64,000 nt of DNA from Lepraria neglecta (lineage: Eukaryota > Ascomycota > Lecanoromycetes > Lecanorales > Stereocaulaceae). Within the stretch, counting starts at the first letter, position 1. Every line of letters starts with the position of its first letter. Positions 47,601-59,188 of the stretch are shown one piece after another. A model generated the notes under the pieces. That model saw only the letters and a list, made by a program, of their open reading frames with translations, did not search any database and was not told the DNA's origin. Made by a program: the position numbers and the translations under genes. The stretch lies in the NCBI GenBank assembly GCA_033220425.1, contig CM065649.1, positions 2,542,001 to 2,606,000 of the forward strand, given 5' to 3'.

Positions 47601-48101
47601 GACAGCAAACTCCTCGCTGTTTTCCCTTGCGTCTTAACCCCAGTAGCCGTCTTCAACAAAAAAGACCCCATCGTCGTAGGCGTGGACGTCACAGAAGGAA
47701 ATCTCCACCTCCTCACACCCATCGCAGCAGTCCGCACAAACCCAGTAACCAACGTGAAAGAAATCGTCAGCTTAGGAAGAGTGTGAGTTTCCCACCTCCC
47801 TTTCCCACCTTCCCCTCCACTCTCAATGTAACAAAACTGACTCTTACGGGGGATAAGCCAATCAATCGAGCGCGACCACAAACAAATCCCCATCTGCAAA
47901 AAGGGCCAACCCTCCGTAGCAGTCAAGATCGAAGGGCCCAACCAGCCGACGTATGGTCGGCATTTGGAAGAAAAGGATACGTTGTATTCGCTTATTTCGA
48001 GACAGAGTATTGATACGTTGAAGGAGTATTATAGGGCTGATGTGAGTAATGAGGAATGGGTGCTTATTAAGAAGTTGAAGGGGTTGTTTGATGTTCCGTG
48101 A
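44687..48101 (+). CDS. FUN12: Eukaryotic translation initiation factor 5B
   Basis: Exons 44687-45166, 45219-47782, 47858-48101; introns 52 and 75 nt. The sum is 3288 nt, 1095 residues. The N-terminal third is highly charged Lys/Glu-rich, low complexity and coiled, as in all fungal eIF5B. The GTPase follows: G1 GHVDTGKT (about residues 510-517), G2 region [10 protein letters not shown]3 DTPGHESF, G4 NKIDR, G5 SAHTGEG. Domain II and III sequence and the C-terminal alpha-helical domain end in [18 protein letters not shown]...LKGLFDVP. The last splice gives [14 protein letters not shown]. The factor is a ribosome-dependent GTPase that promotes 60S subunit joining. Met at 44687 begins MAPKKKGKQ, the usual start. 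Confidence 0.96.
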
Positions 48102-48391
48102 TCGGGGGTGGGGGTGGATGGTGGCTGTTCAGGGAGAAAAGGGGGTGGATGTGTAGTGAAAAGCCATGCATTGTTGGTGGATACATAGGGTAGGGTAGCA
48201 TTGTTGGTGGTTTTTTTGGCGCGATGTGTTACGATAGATAGGATGATGTGGCTATGTATTTATGCAATCAAATTCTCCTGCGAATTTGCATTCGCTTCAT
48301 CTACAGTGCATTGGCTCTCTGCCTTGGTCTTTCGATCTGATGGGGATATGTAGCCAGAAGATGGGACTAAATCTGAAGGAACAATGGGTAT

Positions 48392-50372
48392 CTAATCGTC
48401 ATCAGTCGTGGAATCATCTCCCTGCCTGTCATCCTCCATATGAACATCCTCTCCATCCCCTTTGGCTTCTCCTGCTCGATCTTCCACCCCATCGCTTCCC
48501 TCTTCCTCCTCCAAACCCTCTTTCACCCTCGCTTCCCTCCACATAATCAACCTCCTCTCAATCTGTCCCACAGCCAGCACCAGCGTCTCCACCTTCACTC
48601 CCACCCCCTCCGCCACCTTCTCATAAAACACCTTTGCATACCCCTCCAAATCCTCCACCCGTCTAAACCGCTTATAGAAGCTTCCAATCCGCCGCACTGG
48701 CTCCTCACTGTCCTCGGAAGCAACGGGACGAAGCTTCATACCGCCCATAACAGTCTTTAGTCTTTGCTCGACAGCCGCATGCTCGTTCTCAGCTTGTATC
48801 TGGCAGGTGTAATGTGCGGGTGAAGAGCCATCAAGCCGCCCAATTGGAAACATATCCAACAACTCCTTCGGCAATCCACGACTCTTCGACTCAACGCGCT
48901 CAGCATTAATGAACGTGCGTTCGTAGTAATCCATATACTCGTCTAATTGCTCGCCTGTCATTTTCATGACGTCCGCTTCTGTGACGTTGATTTCGGAGCC
49001 GCTTGATAAGTGGCCTTCACTGGAGGTAGATGCATCATGGGCATTTTGGGCTTCGACCCAAGTAGGCCAGTCGATTGTCAGAGCTGCTGGGTCGGCGAGG
49101 GAGCGGGCGTGTCGGGGAAGGGTGTCGAAGGGGTGATAGAGCTTTATTGCTATTGTTAGCAGGCTGATGAGTTGGAGCTCGGGGAGGGAGGAGATGCGTT
49201 GGCGAGATCCTGGGAATGGGAAGTCGAAGGAGATGGAGAGGAGGGTGGAGAGGTGGAGCGTTATGGGGTGGAGTGATACTGGAGGTTTGTCAGATATGAC
49301 TCCTTGATTGGTAGCGTTGAGAGACGAAATAAGAGCCACTTACCAGGGAGAGCTAGGTCTCGGATGTGCTCATAGAGTAGTAGAGGGGCGTTGAGCGGTG
49401 GGAAGACGAGTTTGAAGTGGTGCGTGTAGAAGAGTGAGAGGTTGTGGATTGTTTTGCGGAGGTGGTCTGGCTCCAGGGGAGACTATTGACGTCGTTAGAA
49501 GGGCTACCTGTTGTGACTGGATCGGGCACACCGTAGTATCGAGTGCTTTGAGATACTCTGCCGGTAGTTTTTGCTTCATCGCTGTAGGCACAAATCGCAC
49601 CGCCCTGATGAAGGGTATGTCTTCTCGAACAGCCCAACTAGAAACGGTCCACATAAGCCAACGTCTTTGCAAAGCTCGCAGCCACTCCCACGTACCGATG
49701 TATCTCCCCCATACCAACAGGCAACCTCAACAGCACTACCCCAAGATAGCAAAGCCCCAATGTCTCAATCAAACTCGGCATCGCCTTCCCCTTAACCTTA
49801 TACTCTCTACTAGGAACATCTTCATCCTCCCTTTCCGTCTCTGTCTCCGTCTGAGGCTGAGAGCTGAAGACCGTGTCCTCTTCAGAAGTAGCATCCGTCT
49901 TGTTCTTCAGCAATTGAAGTCGTAATGCCCATAGATCTTTCACAACGGCTTCGAGCTCGCCTGGTAGACCGATCGTGTGGATTAGGGCGTGGCATTGTTT
50001 CCAGAGGATCAGCTGGTAGGCTTGGAGGTAGAGCGAGGTGGCTGAGTGGCCGCGGTAGACTGGAAGGCGTCAGGACGTGCAGGAGATGTTGGTGGAGAGA
50101 GGATGTACTCTGGGAGATCTTTTCTTGAGTTTCTTTTCTGATGCGGGTTTTTCGACCTTGGGTGCCGAAGTCGTCTTCATCTTGTTGTGTTCTGGTGCCC
50201 TAGAGGTTCTGGTTAGCTACCTTTCTTGAACGGGCAAGCTTTTTGGTATAGAGACCTCCTGCTGGTGACCCTTCTTGCACCATGTCAATCCGTCTTGCTC
50301 ATGATACTGCCTTGATTTACAGTTGTCTATGCCGCAAACAGGGCCTTTCCAATATTCTGGCTTCCCTGACAT
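48392..50372 (-). CDS. RRN7: RNA polymerase I-specific initiation factor Rrn7 (TAF1B/TFIIB-like)
   Basis: Six exons: 50372-50256, 50199-50109, 50059-49696, 49637-49532, 49482-49344, 49278-48392. The sum is 1704 nt, 567 residues. The N-terminal zinc ribbon is CGIDNC...WCKKGH (C13, C18, C32, H36). Next come the B-reader-like segment QDEDDFGTQGRKTR and the cyclin-fold parts YRGHSATSLYLQAYQLILWKQ, VVKDLWALRLQL, IHRWAVREDIPFIRA and FKLVFPPLNAP. The C-terminus contains LPRHARSLADPAALTIDWP and an acidic tail. It is a core-factor subunit that recruits Pol I to the rDNA promoter. It is convergent with eIF5B, with 290 bp between stops. Splices were set by frame and TFIIB-like continuity. Intron 4 could use a nearer AG, but only AATAG keeps SPLEPDHLRK. 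Confidence 0.9.
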
Positions 50373-50794
50373 GGTGTTTTCGATGCATCTTGCAATGGTT
50401 CCAGGTATTGTTCATGCCGGAGCCGAAAAGATGTGTAAGTAGCTGCTGGACGAGGTGGTCTAGGTGGATTTCTGCATGGCGCGTCTACGTCTTCCGCCTC
50501 AGGCCTACCGCTTTACTTATGAATTTACTTTAATGGTCGTTTTGGTCCTGGTAACATAATGTTTAATTTCTCTTTTCTACATTGGTATCATCGTTGTCAT
50601 CATCCCATGCAGTATCCATCGCCTCGTACATGCAGAAGTTATTATGTCGAAACCCCGAGATACCTTTTTGGAGCAGATTCATCACGAAGTGTAGCAAGAT
50701 AAGCTGGGCTGCCAGCTTCGATCGCCCGCTAAATTCCACCTAGCAAACCAACGATATACACCTAGAGTCCCTGCCAAACGTGAAGTGAAGCTTT
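50373..50794. other. Intergenic region between eIF5A 3' end and RRN7 start
   Basis: 422 bp holding the eIF5A 3' untranslated region and RRN7 promoter, both on the minus strand. No other feature is supported. Confidence 0.4.
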
Positions 50795-51492
50795 CTAACC
50801 CTTGGATGGGGCCTCCTTGGCTTCAATGGCGACCTCTTCGCCCATGGAGGTGAGGACAATGACGTCTGTGCAAGTCAATACTATATTCTGAGCCTATGGC
50901 GGGTTGTAACGTACTGGTGTCCTTCTCCTCAGTTTTGAAGAGCTTCTCGATCTTCTCACCAACCTCTCCGTCGGGGACTTTGACATCATCCTTAGTCTCG
51001 CCGTCGTCAGCCATGAGGGAGAGGAAGCCGTCGTCAGAGACATCGAGCTAGACTGGAAGTCAGCGAAGTGACATACGGCCTTTATAACAGCCTGACTTAC
51101 GAGCTGGTATTCCTTGCGGGTGACGTTGGGGACATCCATATTGTGGGTGGAGGGGCAAAGATCTTCAAGCTTCTTGCCAGTGAAGATGTCAATGGCCACA
51201 AGATGGACCTTTGCGTGACCGTGCTTGCCGGTCTTTGAGGTGCTCATCTCGACGATCTTGCAGGGACGGCTCTTGATCACCACGAAGCCGTTCTTGCGGA
51301 GTGCAGAGCACTGCATCGGGTAGGTGGTGGAGGCGCCGGCATCGGCACTCTCGAAGGTGTGCTCATGCTGTCACCGAACTCTAGTCAGCATGGGAAGTTT
51401 CGCAGAAAAAGTCGAGTACACTCAGGCGCCGGCCTGGCGGGGGTAAGATGCGGGGGGGTTTTGAGGGCACATACCTGGGCGTCGTCCGCCAT
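50795..51492 (-). CDS. Translation factor eIF5A
   Basis: Exons 51492-51475 (18 nt, MADDAQ), 51367-51101, 51047-50915, 50865-50795. The sum is 489 nt, 162 residues. The splices give [27 protein letters not shown] and [15 protein letters not shown]. The hypusine loop [12 protein letters not shown] is intact with the modified lysine at residue 54 (T-G-K-H-G). The C-terminal OB fold contains [17 protein letters not shown]. The factor, hypusinated by deoxyhypusine synthase and hydroxylase, helps the ribosome through poorly reactive peptide bonds and termination. It is divergent from the SDR gene (387 bp apart). Highly conserved; confident. Confidence 0.96.
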
Positions 51493-51879
51493 GATTGTAG
51501 GATGAGATGAGTAAACGGGAATGAGCGAATAGATGTAGGTATGTCAGGTACCGCTGGCGGAAAAGACAAGAGGTGGGGAGGTGAAGATTTTGAATCCTGG
51601 AGTTGAGCAAGAAGTCGAGAAAAGTGCGATTTTGGCGGGGCCGAGAGCGCGCTAGTGTCTTCGCCAAATCAGGCTAATCGTAGCGTGGAAGTACCAGCCC
51701 TGCAGCTGCTTACACTTTTCTGATGGCAAATATACGTAGTACAAAGAAAGCTGTCCTCTTACTTTTCTGCTCACTTTTATGACCTAACATCTGATCCCAC
51801 GCATTGCAATTTAGCTGTCATGTAGCTCTTTCTTTTGTTCTTTGTTGGAGTAAATCTTTCACCTTTCCAGTGAGCGACG
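51493..51879. promoter_or_regulatory. Divergent promoter region of eIF5A and the SDR gene
   Basis: 387 bp between the two start codons. No single box stands out. The eIF5A side contains a pyrimidine-rich leader when read on the minus strand. Confidence 0.4.
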
Positions 51880-53363
51880 ATGTTTGGCGCCAAAGCTTTT
51901 AGCGGGGATGATATCCCTGATCAAACAGGCAAGGTCTTCCTCGTTACCGGAGGTACGTGTGGTTATCTGAAAGCCGGTCAATGTAGAATCCTAGGATCGC
52001 TTTCTGTTCGAGCCAGTCCATTTGAATAAGTCATGTCCCTATCTCTAGCGCAAAGGCGAAAGACAACACAGCATCCAGCCTCAAATGCGATCGCCCGTGG
52101 CCTCCCATTTGGTGTACAAATCACGGATGCCGACTATGATATCATGGATATGGCTACGATGTTTACAGTCTGATGAACTTCTCACTGATGTGATCCTAGG
52201 CACGAGTGGTCTGGGACTAGAGACTTGCCGTCAGCTTTTGAAGCATAATGCCACCGTTTACTTCACCGCGCGAAACCTAGACAAAGCAGAAGCTACTCGT
52301 AAAGAAATTATTGGAAACGGGCACAGTGGCGAGGGCAATGCCAATTTACATGTCGTCCATATGGACCTATCGGATCTCGAGTCTATAAAGAAGGGCGCAG
52401 ACAGTTTCAAAGCAGGCCTGAACAGACTTGACGTCCTCATCAATAATGGTATGTCCTTTGCCGTATTACCGAATGTGAAATAGGGGGGAGAATTCGTTGG
52501 ATGTTCTTGTCTAGATGTCTCCTAAAGCCAAGATTGCGATGAGCAGCACCTAAAGTATTTCGACTGGCTGTATGACGGGTGATCGACCACTTTGCATTGC
52601 AGTTGTACTTTTTTGTCGTCGTCTCTCTTGATGAGTTCGTATCACATTCTTCCTTCGCACTGGCACTCTATTTCTTTGATACTGTACCTTCATTTGTGAC
52701 CCTAAGAGTCGTAATATTGAGTAAACATCGCTGACAAATATCCCAGCCGGCATAATGGCCACCCAGCCCTCCACAACAAAAGAATGCTACGAAATCCAAT
52801 TCGGCACCAACCACATGGGCCACGCCCTCCTCACCAAACTCCTCATGCCCAAGCTCCTCGAAACAGCCTCCAAACCCGACTCCGACGTCCGCATCGTGAA
52901 CCTCAGCTCCGCAGGCCACGGTATGCCACCAAAAGGCGGTCTCGTCCTCCAAGACGTAAAATCAGACATGGCTTCCACAAACACCTGGGTCCGCTACGGC
53001 CAAGCAAAACTCGCCAACATCCTCTTCACGCGCGAACTCGCTAGACGATATCCTAACATCAAAAGCATGGCATTGCATCCGGGTGGCATCGACACGGGGC
53101 TCTCGAAGCCATTTCAGCAGGCTCATCCGTGGCTCGCTACGCTTCTTGGGCCTGTGAGGATTTTCTTGACGAGTGTACAGACAGGGGCGCTTACGCAGCT
53201 TTTCGCGGCTACGAGTCCGAATGCGAAGAGTGGACAGTATTATGTTCCTATTGCTAAAGAGAATTCGGGGTCGAAATACTCGCAGGATCCGAAGCTGGCT
53301 GCTGAGTTGTGGGATTGGACGGAGGCGGAGTTGAAGGGGTTGGGGTATCATGAGACTGTGTAG
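51880..53363 (+). CDS. Short-chain dehydrogenase/reductase (retinol-dehydrogenase-like)
   Basis: Exons 51880-51952, 52200-52448, 52747-53363; introns 247 and 298 nt, several times longer than others in the window. The sum is 939 nt, 312 residues. Cofactor motif TGGTSGLG is at residues 23-30, NNAG at 106-109, the catalytic Ser region VNLSSAGH (Ser161/162), and YGQAK with Tyr191 and Lys195. HMDLSDLESI (an aspartate after the third strand) and LHPGGIDTGL are also typical. The protein belongs to the classical SDR group related to retinol dehydrogenase and WW-oxidoreductase, using NAD(P)H. The substrate cannot be inferred. The second exon begins after acceptor GATCCTAG. Convergent with SEC62. Confidence 0.9.
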
Positions 53364-53840
53364 GTTTCTTGAATGTGATTGGATGTGTGAGATGGGGGGT
53401 TTATCTCTTTGTTTTGGTAGGATATTCGATACTGGATTTTTGCTTGGGAAGTGTATTGAGGAGAGACGATAATCTGGGAGCGAGAAATTAATTCAGTCGA
53501 TCTGGTCGCACTGAAAGGCATCCAATGTTCTCGTCCTATTTTACAAGAGCGAGAATTATGGAATTCCAGTCCTACTCGATCTTCCTGTGAGTTCATTATC
53601 GTTGGCGAAGAATTAAGAGGCAATTGCTGTAGAACTACAACTTCGTAAAGTCATGGCTTTGATGTATATGGGTGAGTGCAACGAAGGCCAGTCTTGCGTG
53701 TCTAGCATACGCTTTGTTGCCGCTGAGAATGTTCAACAGGTGGCGATGTGTGATGTGCAGGTGCCCACAGTCTCATGTGAACTCCAATACAATTCTATGA
53801 TGTCACAGCAGAAAGGGATATTGTACACCAATTCCATAAC
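53364..53840. other. Intergenic region between convergent SDR and SEC62 genes
   Basis: 477 bp of presumed 3' untranslated sequence. A 75-codon plus frame (53653-53880) has no recognisable content. Confidence 0.4.
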
Positions 53841-55154
53841 CTATTCATCCTCCACCTCCTCCACTCGCGGCGCAGCATGAGCATGCCGCTTACTCACATC
53901 ACCTCCACTCCCATTCGCAATCTCAGTGGCCGGACTCGTTGCCTCAATCGCCTTTCCACCCTTCTCTTCCCCTTCCTTGCCAACTTTCTTACTCTTCTTC
54001 CCCTTTTTCTTCTTCTCCTACGCCACCACAATCCGCAATCAGCAAAACCTTCCCACCTTCAAAACGAAACCACAAACTATAAGAATGACTCACCTCCTGC
54101 CAGCCCCACACAGGGCGGAAACTATCAAAGAATCCCACATCCTCGAACAAATTCGGATAGAGCCATAGACCAGGCGGTACCGTGAAGACCGTTACGCAGA
54201 AGAGAATTAAGCGGAAGATAGCCATAGCGAAGAAAAGTCCGATCAAGCCCAAGAAACCCATGCTTAGATACCATACCCCTATCCTCAACGTAACAGGCCA
54301 AAGCGGGAACATCACTACCGTCATTATCAATATCAGTGCGCCCACCGCATACAACTTCATCCGCCACTGTGGCCCTTCATATAGCCATACGTAATGCAGG
54401 TCATCGAATATATCCTGCTGTTGCTCAATCTTGACTGTCCAAAGCCCCTTGACTCGTTTCTGTGGTTTGGTAGGAGGGGCATGGCCGTGACCGGCGTGGG
54501 GATCTGATTTCGAGACGCGGAGAGCGAGGAGGGAGAGAGGGAGGATTTTGAAGATTTCGGCTTTGGGGGTTTGGGGCGTGACGGGGGGTAGGAGTGGGTT
54601 TTTGGCGCAGGCTTTTGTGTAGGCTTCTGATTCGATTGCTCGGAGGGCTCGTTTTACTGTTAAGATTTTAGAATGGCGTGGTGAGGAATAAGGGGGAGGA
54701 TGGAGGATTGCGTACCTCTGAACATATCCTTCCGCTGCCCGTTTAGAATACAAGTCCTAGTCTTCAAATCCTGCCCCCTCAACCACTTCGCCAGCGCCTG
54801 GGCTTTCGGATCCGGTGCCCCAGGCGTAATAGGAACCTGTTGCCCCTGCTGTCCTTGTACTTGTACTTGTGGCTGTCCCTGTCCCTGTCCCTGTTGCGCT
54901 TGCTGCTGTGCCTGTAGTGCAGCTTTCTCTTGCGCTTTTTGGTGATTTTCCCTCGCCGCTGCCCTCAGCTTTTCAATATACTGCGGGAATGTGAGGCCTT
55001 CTTTTTTGGCTTCGGCTTCTAGTTGCGCCCGTTGCTTGGCTTGGAGTTGCGGGATCGTCAGTCCTTGTCTCGCGGCTTCCATGGCGAGTTGTTGCTGCAT
55101 CTGGGCCATTTGCTGGGGCGTTGGTTGTTGACCGGCGGGCGGTGGAGCAGCCAT
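53841..55154 (-). CDS. SEC62: Sec62, ER protein-translocation subunit
   Basis: Exons 55154-54716, 54656-54094, 54017-53841; introns 59 and 76 nt. The sum is 1179 nt, 392 residues. The splices give KDMFRVKRALRAIES and GWQEEKKKKGKKS. The N-terminus is Gln-rich (residues 1-115) and precedes the conserved KWLRGQDLKTRTCILNGQR segment. KGLWTVKIEQQQD and the cytosolic HYVWLYEGP block lead into two membrane segments (about 248-266 and 272-305), then GLWLYPNLFEDVGFFDSF and a Lys-rich then acidic tail. It forms the Sec62/63 complex that drives post-translational translocation into the ER. The start is MAAPPPAGQQ; upstream in-frame ATGs exist (frame open to 55373), but the sequence before 55154 looks non-coding. 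Confidence 0.92.
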
Positions 55155-55449
55155 GATGGGCTTAATGTAGCGGATGTATATTAGGAAGAAGCAGCGTAAA
55201 TGGTGTGGTATGATGTGAAAAGATATCTGAGAACTTTCATGTGAGAGGCCACCGAACAACTCGGAGATAGGGATGACAGGGGTATGGATCAAAGTTTCGC
55301 CGTGTGCGGCTCCGCCGTCGTGTCCGCTAGCTCGTGACTTTTGAGGCTTTGCGAGAGCATTTCTATGTTTCATATTTTGTAATGGTTTGCTTTACTAATG
55401 GGCTGAAGTTTCCCTTTTATAAAAGTTTTCATCAATGTCCAGGACGTTT
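55155..55449. other. Intergenic region between VPS52 3' end and SEC62 start
   Basis: 295 bp; SEC62 leader/promoter and VPS52 3' end, both on the minus strand. Nothing further seen. Confidence 0.3.
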
Positions 55450-57708
55450 TCACTCCCCTCCAACACCCTCCCTCAACTGCTCGAACCACTCCGTCATCTC
55501 ATTCGCCAGTCCTCCTCCAGTATCCCCTATGATTGTCAAGACGAGGCTGTAATTGTTCCCTAGGAACCTGTCTCTCCTTCCCTGCGCCAGACCCTTCGCC
55601 GCTTTATTTAAGAACGAATCAAGTTCGCTTCGAAGGCGCTCCAAACTACGAGCCACTGGCTCGATGTCGCTCGTCTGCGCCTCTCCCGTACCTGAAGCTA
55701 TCGTCTCGTTACTGCTCAATGAAAGGATACCTTGCAGGAATTGGCCGAAACGCTGGGTGAGGACATGAGGAGCAGTCGATCCTTTGTTGTCTAGACTCGA
55801 TCCGGTCAATGACAGAGTCGCACGGCCACCACTTGAGAGAGTAGCCGTAGACTTCCGTACGGATTCGACGTGCATGTCCATTGCTACCTGGAACCGTGGC
55901 CATAGCAGCATATTCGTGCCGTTGATATACCCGTCCGCCACTGGACATTTCCTGCGCTGCAGTTCAAAAGCAAAGTGCTGGTTCAGCCGTACACATAGCA
56001 ATATTCCCAAACAGTCGTAGGTGGACTCTATGAGCTGCTTCGTGAAGGCGTTGCCCCGTGCGAAAACAGGAGAGAAGATGGAGTTGAAGTATTGGGAGAG
56101 TGTTTGGAAAGATACATTAGGGAAGAATGCTGTTAAGAAAGAGTATTCGAAGGAGGCGTTGTCTATAAGGGCGGTGTTGAATGCATGGAAAGGTGCCTCG
56201 AGGTAAGTGGGTGTTTTGGTTTCTTCAGCGACATGGGACGGGAGAGCAGATGAGGAGGCGCGCTTGAGAACATCGATACGACGACCAAGTGAAAGGGCGT
56301 CATGTGCAGGTTGAGTAGCCTTCGAACCGGCCATGAGGGCACCTAGAAATTTTCATTTAGCGTATGGCATCTATTGAGATTGAACTACTTACCTCTTTGG
56401 CTACTCTGATCGGCTCCCAAAACGTCATGCTTATCCACAGTGTATAAAGGAATTTGCTCAAGAGCCAATCCGTAGCGAGTAAAGTGGCTTAAATAGTACC
56501 AGCGCATAGTGTTGATATATGCTTGGCCAATCTCCTCTGCCAGTTGCGCATGATGTCTGGCGAGGAAACCGTATAAATCTTTGTAAGCGAGGAAGGCCCT
56601 TTGTTGAATAATTTGGGCGTTGATACTCGGTGAACGCAAAGATTTGATCTGAGAGACGAAAAAGTCACGTATTCGTTCAATGGCCTGCAGCAACATTTAG
56701 TTTAGAAACAGAATAGAGACAGTCTGGGCGTATTACCAAGTTTGTGAGATCGTCCAAGAGCGGCTTCACATCTGTGACTGCTAGGATCTTGTCAGGGCCT
56801 TTGAGCTTATGGTCGATGGCTCTCGACCGCTTCTCTAATTCTTCGAGTGCTTTGACCCAAGCATGATCAATTGGACCCTCGGCGATTTTCTTCACCGCCG
56901 CCGGAGCAATCGATGCCTCTTCAACAGCAGGACCTAAGAGCTTCTCGACAACCTTTCGATTTTCAAGTTTCGTGTTTAATGCGGTGGATCGTGCTTGCAG
57001 CGTCTGAATCTCAGCAGAGACGGCGCCAAGGTCCTTCTGAAAATTGGTCAAAGAGACTTCGACTGATTTGAGGACATCGTCACAGGCCTGGCAACATTAA
57101 TCTAGTGCAGCACTTCGTTGATGGGGACAGCATACTAGGATCGATCGGTGCAGGTCTTCGAACTTGTCTTTGTCCCTCTCATCTGTGTCGACTCAGCATC
57201 AGAACTCTTACGCTATCGTAGAGCATACATACTCACATTCCTCGGTAGTGTGTATAGTATCGTCCCGTATTTCTAGCATGTACTCGTCCCCTCGATCCTG
57301 GAGAAAGTCTACCAGACCCAGTCCGCCAAAGTTGACGTCTTCAATGAGCTCAGTTGGCCTCTCCAATCCAAGGCCATCTTGCGAGGATTCCTGTCCCCCA
57401 TCTGCTTCGTGTAGTGGTCTTCCAACGATCTCTTCCAGTACCTTTAGGGGGTCTGTGAAGTCAGCTGGAGGCGTAATCTGTTGTTTCAAGTGCGAGCCAT
57501 TGGGTAGTCTAGGAGAATTCAGGGAGGTGGTCGAAGAATTGAACTTCCCGGAGACGTTCAGGGAGGAAGAGCGAGGACTGAACCCAGGTCTTGTGACAGC
57601 TCCAGGTCCAAGGTGACTCGGTCGTCGTGGAGCGGGCGAAAATGATCTGTGTTGCGGCGGAGGAGAGCCAGCGGGTGTGGACTGGGCGGAGAATCGATCA
57701 AGCCACAT
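55450..57708 (-). CDS. VPS52: Vps52, GARP tethering-complex subunit
   Basis: Five exons: 57708-57237, 57182-57136, 57087-56737, 56684-56393, 56342-55450. The sum is 2055 nt, 684 residues, the normal size. The splices give TTEEYERDKDKFEDLH, RSILACDDVLKSVE, LTNLAIERIRDFF and SSQRGALMAGSK. After a Ser/Pro-rich N-terminus (1-70) come the family segment DFLQDRGDEYMLEI, a coiled coil (QKDLGAVSAEIQTLQARSTA), then KSLRSPSINAQIIQQRAFLA and WPRFQVAMDMHVESVRK. These are Vps52/CATCHR-fold hallmarks. The subunit works with Vps51, 53 and 54 to tether endosome-derived vesicles at the trans-Golgi network. The start MWLDRFS is preferred over ATG 57759, because MWLDRF begins fungal homologues. Confidence 0.93.
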
Positions 57709-59188
57709 CTTGGGCTCAAGATGATTACAAAGAGCGTCCTGTACAGCGCGAGAGTTCAATCCATCTTCTCTGAGGGTTCATGTTTCCTTACAACATATCT
57801 GCTATTATTAAAGAAGCTACAAGTGGAAGGCATGACTGCCAAGACTTCTACTATGCTAGTCCCGATTTGATTTTAGTGCCCAAATGCTCTGGCAGAAACC
57901 TTGGCGGCCGACACCATTTTACTCTGATCACGGCTGCACTCTGAAATCTGAAGCGCTTTATTCCAAAATATTGATCAAGTCATTCGGTATTTTACCCAAA
58001 GCCGGGGGACTGTCAAGGCGACTGACCCGGGCCAACGAGGCAATCGTCTAAGAGCACGGGATGGCTTCCAGATGTTGTCACCCTTGGGCTCGAGGAAACA
58101 CTCGTCATTTTAGGCCGAGCCGTCAAGATTGACGCTTTCAGCACGTCTCGACTGTAACGCGAAATGTCTTGATCTGTCTCGGCATGACAAATAACCGTAT
58201 TGTTGCTACACATCGTGCCCGAGTCCAGCTTGGATCCATTGCCGCATTTCAGATTTTTGCTGAAGGTCATCTCCATCAATTTGGAATGACTTGACGAGCA
58301 TTGGGGAATCGTGGCGAGATTTGAAAGCTTGGACCAGCAAGGCAAGATATTGGTTGGCTGAAAACGGCGATCGAGGCTCGCCTAAATAAACGCCCTCAGC
58401 CCGATTTTCAGGGGCCGTTCTTTTCATTGTGGGGGACCCCATGTTTAGGAACTTCAAACGTTAAATTAAAAGTTGCCGCTTCACCAGGAGTAGAGTGGCG
58501 AGAGTGGTATCCCAAGGGCTGGGCCTGGCGGGAAGGATGTCCGACGGTTCGTGATACTTTGGATACGCGTCTCCTTTACTGTAATCTGGGTCTTGCCGTC
58601 ATTTGAAGGTCCACTCCCTTTTCCTCGCAGTCGCCCCCATCCTTATCCATGCCGTCTCTACAGAAATAATCTCTTACACAATCTCCTACACGTCTCCTAC
58701 ACGTCTCCTCTTCAGATCACATTGTAATGCACAGTCTTTAACTCGATCATTTCCAACGTGAACTGCACCACACTCTTCTTTACCACACGTCAACTGTTTC
58801 AGCTTCCGCGCCGCTTTTTCTAACCGAAACCGTCGACCTTCACGACTGCACAGTCATTACAGCAACATTCCTTGCGGCAACTTCTCAATCCTTTGCAGCC
58901 GGATCAATTACGACCTACCTCCTATCAATCCTGCGTTTCTATGTTCTGACGAGCAACACACTCCTTCAGCAATCCTCCCGCAAATCCTGCAGCTCAGCCA
59001 CGGCGGCTCCCCAAACGCGCCTTCAGTGTAATTAACAACTTCAATCTGACCCCCGAGACCCGTCTAACATGTCCTCCGAACATGTACGTCCAGGACGCCA
59101 GCCATTGACTTGAACCCCACACGGTCCCAGAACAGATCCGAGGCCCTGACGGCCTGAAGAAACCGTCCTTTGCTGGCGCGCATTCGCC
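57709..59188. other. Long intergenic region between divergent VPS52 and PH-domain gene
   Basis: 1.48 kb without a supported gene. Short minus frames at 58013-58345 and 58206-58457 have no recognisable content. A small tandem of TCTCCTACACG occurs near 58680-58710, followed by CA/CT-rich sequence that looks like a long 5' leader of the PH-domain gene. Confidence 0.5.

Noticed and set aside
54700-54945. Plus-strand Cys/Pro-rich 81-codon frame resembling a metallothionein-like protein
   Set aside because: It is the antisense of the Gln/Gly-rich N-terminus of SEC62; the CCPCC pattern is a by-product of Gln codons on the other strand.
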